Assembly: GCA_902799905.1 (NCBI GenBank)
Contig: CADCCB010000023.1
Coordinates: 571-64,570 of the forward strand
Source of the DNA: an uncultured Prevotellaceae bacterium
GTDB lineage: Bacteria; Bacteroidota; Bacteroidia; Bacteroidales; Bacteroidaceae
Length of the DNA: 64,000 bases
Direction: 5' to 3'
The notes under the pieces are model-generated. The model worked only from the letters and a program-made list of their open reading frames with translations. It did not search any database and was not told where the DNA came from. Of this stretch, positions 60,424 through 64,000 are shown one piece after another. The position numbers and the translations under genes were made by a program. The stretch's first letter is position 1. The number at the start of each line of letters is the position of its first letter.

Positions 60424-61797
60424 TTAGAGTGACGAAGGGACATTGACATGCGCTTCAAGATTGCTCAGCGCATAAAGTGGAATGATATCCACATGTCGCT
60501 GCTCTAACTCGTCTTCCAGATCATAGTGGTCAAATTGGCCAAAGTTCTCCAGTGAGGTTCTGATAGCTTCATGCAGCTTTCGCTTTCTCATAAATATCCA
60601 GAGACTCTGCATGCTGCCCTGCGTGTTGGCTTTCACTTCGACGGGCAGTATAATCCCATTTCTTACTCTAAGATAGTCCACTTCTGCGTTGCTTCCCTTG
60701 GCTGTATTCTGCCAATAGTGCATTTCTGGCTTCAGGAAACAGTCACGGTACTTTTTCATCTCCAGTCCCGCAAACATCTCCGATGTTCCGCCCTTGTTCA
60801 CCAAATCCACATCCGATGCCGTCAGGATGTCAGCTGAAGGGATGTCAAGCATCGTCAGCATCACACCTAAGTCGAAGAATAGGTACTTCACATAGCTGTT
60901 GCTCTCCTCTGCACCAAGAGGCACGCCTGTGCCATCTGTATGTTTTACAGGAGTTATCAGTCCTGCTAGTGTCAGCAAGTGTAATGCCTCTCTCACAACA
61001 GAAGAGTGAACATCCCTTGCGGCTTCAGCATAGACGAACTTATTGCCAACTTGAAGAGCTACCGAACGTAGCACCTGGCGAAGCAGTACTGGTGAGACAC
61101 GCTTCTTATATTTGTTGAAATCATCCTCGTAGGTCTGAATGATATCCGTGTGAACATGCGACACCTCAATGTAGCTGTGCGTCGCTATCCACTCTGTCAC
61201 AGCAGCGGGCATACCGCCTACCAGATAAAAAGTACGTATTTGGTCTGTCAGGTCTTTGTGTGCCTTAACTGGTAGTGGTTCTTCGTTGGTGGCTCTCTTC
61301 TTGTAGCTGACGGTCAGGTCGAGGCCTTGTGCCATTAGGAATTCATCGAACGAGAAGGGGTACATATAGAGCGAACGTATTCTGCCTACACCAAAAGATG
61401 GCAGCTCTTCGAGTGCAAACTCCAGTAGAGAACCAGCTGCGATGACGTGTAGCTCTGGATAGTCTTCTTTGAAATATCTCAGCGACATGATGGCTTCTTT
61501 CGATACCTGTATTTCATCGATAAACAGTAGTGTCTCGCCTGGCACGATTGGAATACCCAATGTACCACTCAACTTTTCGCACGTCCTTTTCACGTCAATG
61601 TTCTCTGGAAACATTTGAATCAGGTCAGGTTGCTTTTCCAGATTAATCTCCACGAAATATTGAAACTGTTTGCCCAGTTCTCTGACAGCAGTTGACTTCC
61701 CCACCTGTCGTGCACCACGAATCAGAAGCGGTTTACGGCGTGGATCATCTTTCCACTTGAGCAACTGCTCATCGATAAGTCTCTTGTAGTATGCCAT
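60424..61797 (-). CDS. AAA_14/DUF4143 ATPase
   Basis: 457 residues. AAA_14 domain with Walker A IRGARQVGKSTAV near 27 and Walker B LLFIDEIQVS near 95, SLLEFALE arginine-sensor region, then DUF4143 (about 200-370: GGMPAAVTEWI, LREALHLLTLAGLI...) and an ending with EVDYLRVRNGIILPVEVKAN, a PD-(D/E)xK-like pattern (EVDY / VEVKAN). Family of unknown role, very common in Bacteroidales accessory DNA. Own promoter with three upstream direct repeats. Confidence 0.92.
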   Translation of the reverse strand: MAYYKRLIDEQLLKWKDDPRRKPLLIRGARQVGKSTAVRELGKQFQYFVEINLEKQPDLIQMFPENIDVKRTCEKLSGTLGIPIVPGETLLFIDEIQVSKEAIMSLRYFKEDYPELHVIAAGSLLEFALEELPSFGVGRIRSLYMYPFSFDEFLMAQGLDLTVSYKKRATNEEPLPVKAHKDLTDQIRTFYLVGGMPAAVTEWIATHSYIEVSHVHTDIIQTYEDDFNKYKKRVSPVLLRQVLRSVALQVGNKFVYAEAARDVHSSVVREALHLLTLAGLITPVKHTDGTGVPLGAEESNSYVKYLFFDLGVMLTMLDIPSADILTASDVDLVNKGGTSEMFAGLEMKKYRDCFLKPEMHYWQNTAKGSNAEVDYLRVRNGIILPVEVKANTQGSMQSLWIFMRKRKLHEAIRTSLENFGQFDHYDLEDELEQRHVDIIPLYALSNLEAHVNVPSSL

Positions 61798-61827
61798 ATT
61801 CTTAATTTTTCGCGCTGTTTACAGCGG

Positions 61828-61835
61828 CAAAGATA
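61828..61835 (-). promoter_or_regulatory. -7 box for the AAA_14 gene
   Basis: TATCTTTG then CCGCTG on the minus strand, about 30 nt before the start; the -33 region overlaps the first direct repeat. Confidence 0.6.
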
Positions 61836-61845
61836 CAAAATAAAT

Positions 61846-61943
61846 CCAAAAGTAAGGGCAAAAAAACGTAAAAATCATCTAAAATACTACCCAAAACCAA
61901 AAGTAGGGGCAAAAATTAGTAGTTTTTTACCAAAAGTAGGGGC
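61846..61943 (-). repeat. Three direct repeats in the AAA_14 upstream region
   Basis: CCAAAAGTA(A/G)GGGC at 61846-61859, 61897-61910 and 61930-61943 (plus-strand reading), spaced 51 and 33 nt apart. Could be operators bound by a regulator of the downstream gene. Confidence 0.7.
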
Positions 61944-62011
61944 GATTGATAGAGGTGCCAGACAGCAACGCACACCTCAAAGAGTTCATCGACGAGAACA
62001 TGGGGTTACGC

Positions 62012-62183
62012 CGGAATACGCCTGGTAAAGGTTGCCCCCCTCTGATGCCTTCCCTCTTAGACATTAACCCCCTTATAGGGGGTATATGTCATAGAGGGAG
62101 CATCACTCCCCCCAAAGGTTTACGCTCGAAAGTGCCGTAGTTTACTAGGGAAAGGAAGCATCGGAACGACCGTAAACTGCCGT
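62012..62183 (+). repeat. Accessory-region repeat, right-half copy
   Basis: Matches 59985-60131, with an extra 28 nt (TTTACGCTCGAAAGTGCCGT...) after CCCAAAGG. Confidence 0.75.
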
Positions 62184-62362
62184 CGGAACGGGTCGTAGAT
62201 GACGTTAGGACGACCCGTAGATGACGTCGGAACGAGGCGAAAAACACTATCTCTTATTATCTCTCCTTATCTCTCCTTATCTCTCGTAACTCGTCATGAA
62301 TCCTTTGAAAAGTTGTAGATTTGCAAGTAATAAAGGGAAGAGTGAATAGTGAAGAGTGAATA

Positions 62363-62410
62363 ATTTCTTTCAGTCGCTCCGCTTGGTGAAAGCGAGCAAG
62401 CTCGAGCGGC
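62363..62410 (+). repeat. Dispersed stem-loop repeat, copy 4
   Basis: TTTCTTTCAGTCGCTCCGCT, TGGTGAAAGCGAGC, AAGCTCGAGCGG; followed by a second tandem CAGCAAGCTCGAGCGGCTGC unit. Confidence 0.75.
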
Positions 62411-62494
62411 TGCCGCCAGCAAGCTCGAGCGGCTGCCGCCCTTGAGAGCATACTGGCGATGGCGGCAGGGACGTTGTCAAGCGATCTTTGAAAT

Positions 62495-62620
62495 ATTGTC
62501 ACAGTAACAGAGGAACAGATGTAACAGATGTTTTTAGGAAAAACTCCCCCGCGTACCGCGCGCACACGGTACGCGCGAGACTACTTTTTGTTTTTATCTG
62601 TTACATCTGTTACCTGTTCC
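62495..62620. repeat. Nested inverted repeats
   Basis: Outer arms AACAGATGTAACAGAT (about 62512-62527) and ATCTGTTACATCTGTT (about 62596-62611); inner arms CGCGTACCG and CGGTACGCG (about 62550-62578). Forms one long cruciform or transcript hairpin with no coding content. Confidence 0.65.
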
Positions 62621-62701
62621 TCCCTTGTGGAAGAGGAAGAAGGTAGACTAGGGGGTGTCTACACAGAATGCTTCTTTGCTTTGGGAGTGTTGAAAGCAGG
62701 A
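62613..62701 (+). repeat. Accessory-region repeat, left-half copy
   Basis: Matches 59899-59989 with few changes (CCTGTTCCTCCCTTGTGGAA to TTGAAAGCAGG). Confidence 0.75.
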
Positions 62702-62714
62702 ATTCTATAATTTA

Positions 62715-62746
62715 TTTGGTATTCTCATCAAATTATGCTACCTTTG
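62715..62746 (+). promoter_or_regulatory. Primary-sigma promoter of the TPR lipoprotein gene
   Basis: TTTG (62715-62718), 20 nt, TACCTTTG (62739-62746), then CGTCCGGTTTCCCGATTCAA. Close copy of 57685-57740. Confidence 0.75.
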
Positions 62747-62773
62747 CGTCCGGTTTCCCGATTCAATAGCGTT

Positions 62774-64000
62774 ATGATAAGAATAAAGTCATGTAAGGAT
62801 ATGCAACAGGCAATTCACCTCCTGTTGCTATGTGCCGTGCTGGCCATTGCCGCTTGCGCGGAGCCTGACCGCAGTGAGGAGGCGCAAAAACTGAAGAACG
62901 AGTTGCAGGAGATGGCATTCACGACACCCGAAAAGGCATTTGCGCGGATAGACAGTGCTGAGCGAGTAGGATTGTTTTCACCTGCCACGGCCAACCTCAT
63001 CAGGACTAACTTCTACGGGCAAATGGGACAGACGCGGTTGGCTATCTTCTACGGCGAGCAGATAGTGAACGTCCCTGAACTGAAGCGCGAAGGTGTTTCC
63101 TACTATTCAGCCCTTCTCATGTTGAACGGATGGCTGGAGAGGAATGGCGAATACGGCAAGGTCCTTCGCTTGTGCGATGAGATTATTGCCGATGTGGAGC
63201 ATGAGCGGGAGCAGGGTGGTGGCATATCCGGTATCAGCGAGGAAGTGGCTTTGCGGGTAAAAAGTCGTGCGCTGACCCTCAAGGGCAGTTGCGAGTTGAG
63301 TATGAAGCACCCCGACAAGGCCGAACAGTATTATCTGGAGGGCATTGACATCATGATGGACGGTGTGACGCATACCGACGACTACTGGGTGATGGACGCT
63401 ATGATCATCGCCGTTGGAGAGGCGACAGAGTTCTATCTTGAGCAGGGCATGCCCCAAAAGGCCCTGCCTCTGGTGGCTAAGGGTGACACGGCCCTGGCCC
63501 GTCTGGATCGCTGCGGTGAATTGCCCGACCTCGCTCGTCAAATCCGCCACAACAACATCACTATCTGTCAAGCCATGATCTATGCCGCTAACGGTCAGTA
63601 CGACAAGGCCGAGGCCCTCTATCAGAAGCACCGTCAGTCTGAAAATCTGAGAGTCTATGACATCGGTGCCGATGCCCGCTATCTGACGATGACCGGTCGC
63701 TACGACGAGGCCATCCGCCTGTTCCGCCAATCCGACTCGCTCTATATGGCCCAAGGCAGCGCCATCACCACCGAATACATCAAACACTACCTGATGTATC
63801 AGTATGAGACCTTGCAGAAAGCCGGGCGCAACGACGAGGCACAAATTCTGTCCGACCGTATGCGCCAGTTGACGGACTCTATCCATATACAAGAGCGGAA
63901 GATTGACGTCGAGCAGCAACAGGAAATCCGCCAGAAGGAGACCGAGATTGCCGACCGCCGCCAGTCGCTCATCATCCACCGCATCATCCTCGTTGCCGCC
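62774..64000 (+). CDS. TPR-containing membrane lipoprotein (3' end outside the window)
   Basis: 409 codons open to the window edge. ATG 62774 leads into a lipoprotein signal (LLCAVLAIAACAEPDRSEEA). The mature part is helical with tetratricopeptide repeats (SELSMKHPDKAEQYYLEGID; NGQYDKAEALYQKHRQS; TGRYDEAIRLFRQSDSLY), then a Gln/Glu-rich coiled coil (ERKIDVEQQQEIRQKETEIA) and the start of a membrane helix (LIIHRIILVAA). The layout matches Prevotella TPR regulators that continue with a cytosolic kinase or LuxR-type domain; that part is not seen here. Confidence 0.75.
   Translation, partial: MIRIKSCKDMQQAIHLLLLCAVLAIAACAEPDRSEEAQKLKNELQEMAFTTPEKAFARIDSAERVGLFSPATANLIRTNFYGQMGQTRLAIFYGEQIVNVPELKREGVSYYSALLMLNGWLERNGEYGKVLRLCDEIIADVEHEREQGGGISGISEEVALRVKSRALTLKGSCELSMKHPDKAEQYYLEGIDIMMDGVTHTDDYWVMDAMIIAVGEATEFYLEQGMPQKALPLVAKGDTALARLDRCGELPDLARQIRHNNITICQAMIYAANGQYDKAEALYQKHRQSENLRVYDIGADARYLTMTGRYDEAIRLFRQSDSLYMAQGSAITTEYIKHYLMYQYETLQKAGRNDEAQILSDRMRQLTDSIHIQERKIDVEQQQEIRQKETEIADRRQSLIIHRIILVAA

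Larger units (their letters stand above)
61944..62773. other. Repeat-rich interval without intact genes
   Basis: Contains a short protein-like fragment (VPDSNAHLKEFIDENMGLRR near 61952-62010), the right half of the accessory repeat (62012-62183), imperfect repeats of CGTAGATGACGT near 62195-62230, stem-loop repeat copy 4, the nested palindrome at 62495-62620, the left half of the accessory repeat and the promoter for the last gene. Confidence 0.6.

Noticed and set aside
61846-61943. CRISPR array
   Set aside because: Only three 14-nt repeats with unequal spacing and no cas genes.

Overview
The window looks like chromosomal DNA of a Prevotella-like member of the Bacteroidales. Evidence: most transcription units start with the Bacteroidetes primary-sigma promoter (TTTG, about 20 nt, TAnnTTTG); there are SusD-era style lipoproteins and a C-terminal sorting tail of the Prevotella type; NrdD/NrdG point to anaerobic life; ribosome binding sites are weak. 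The DNA is mixed in composition: core genes are GC-moderate, while 23.7-27.4 kb and the last 10 kb are AT-richer and accessory.

Layout. 1-0.6 kb: a broken, mobilisation-like gene end. 0.85-3.5 kb (minus): aspartyl-protease-like protein, small lipoprotein, alpha/beta hydrolase and DUF3887 gene, the last two joined by an A9 slippery tract. 4.1 kb: tRNA-Met. 4.3-11 kb (plus): ribF, a large secreted protein, a CPBP protease, a HAD lipoprotein and two glycosyltransferases. 11-15 kb (minus): glycan operon (GtrB-like GT2, WecE-type aminotransferase, GT87, FGE-domain protein). 15-17.5 kb: SLC13 transporter and gtrA. 17.5-23.4 kb (minus): complete RND efflux operon. 23.9-42.3 kb (plus): the most interesting block, see below. 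43-54 kb: GT4, rplS, split 5'-nucleotidase, nrdG/nrdD, nucleoside kinase, Na/Pi cotransporter. 54-62 kb (minus): accessory, defence-like cluster with two TIR proteins, a methyltransferase, RloB/RloA, gene remnants, repeats and an AAA_14/DUF4143 ATPase. 62.8 kb to the end: a TPR membrane lipoprotein cut by the window edge.

The 23.9-42.3 kb block appears to be one regulon. Eight intergenic sites carry the same two-box element, GGGTTACTT-N13-GCTTTAA, always with a 13-nt gap and always 15-80 nt before a start codon, including the start of an ECF sigma factor gene inside the block. It is very probably that sigma factor's own promoter. The regulon encodes exported proteins: DUF4384, a beta-barrel, two caspase-like peptidases, an LPP20-type protein, a transglutaminase-like protein, a single-TM partner of the sigma factor, and four large PEGA/FGE-domain proteins.

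The FGE domains of those four proteins (five domains) end in a short hypervariable segment in which codons vary at the first two positions but keep C or T in the third, between nearly invariant flanks. This is the signature of diversity-generating retroelement (DGR) variable regions. No reverse transcriptase or template repeat is visible here, so the retroelement would act from elsewhere. Together the sequence suggests an envelope-stress or contact-responsive, sigma-controlled surface system with hypervariable ligand-binding tips and proteolytic effectors. The TIR/pseudo-methyltransferase/methyltransferase operon is a second candidate for an undescribed system.
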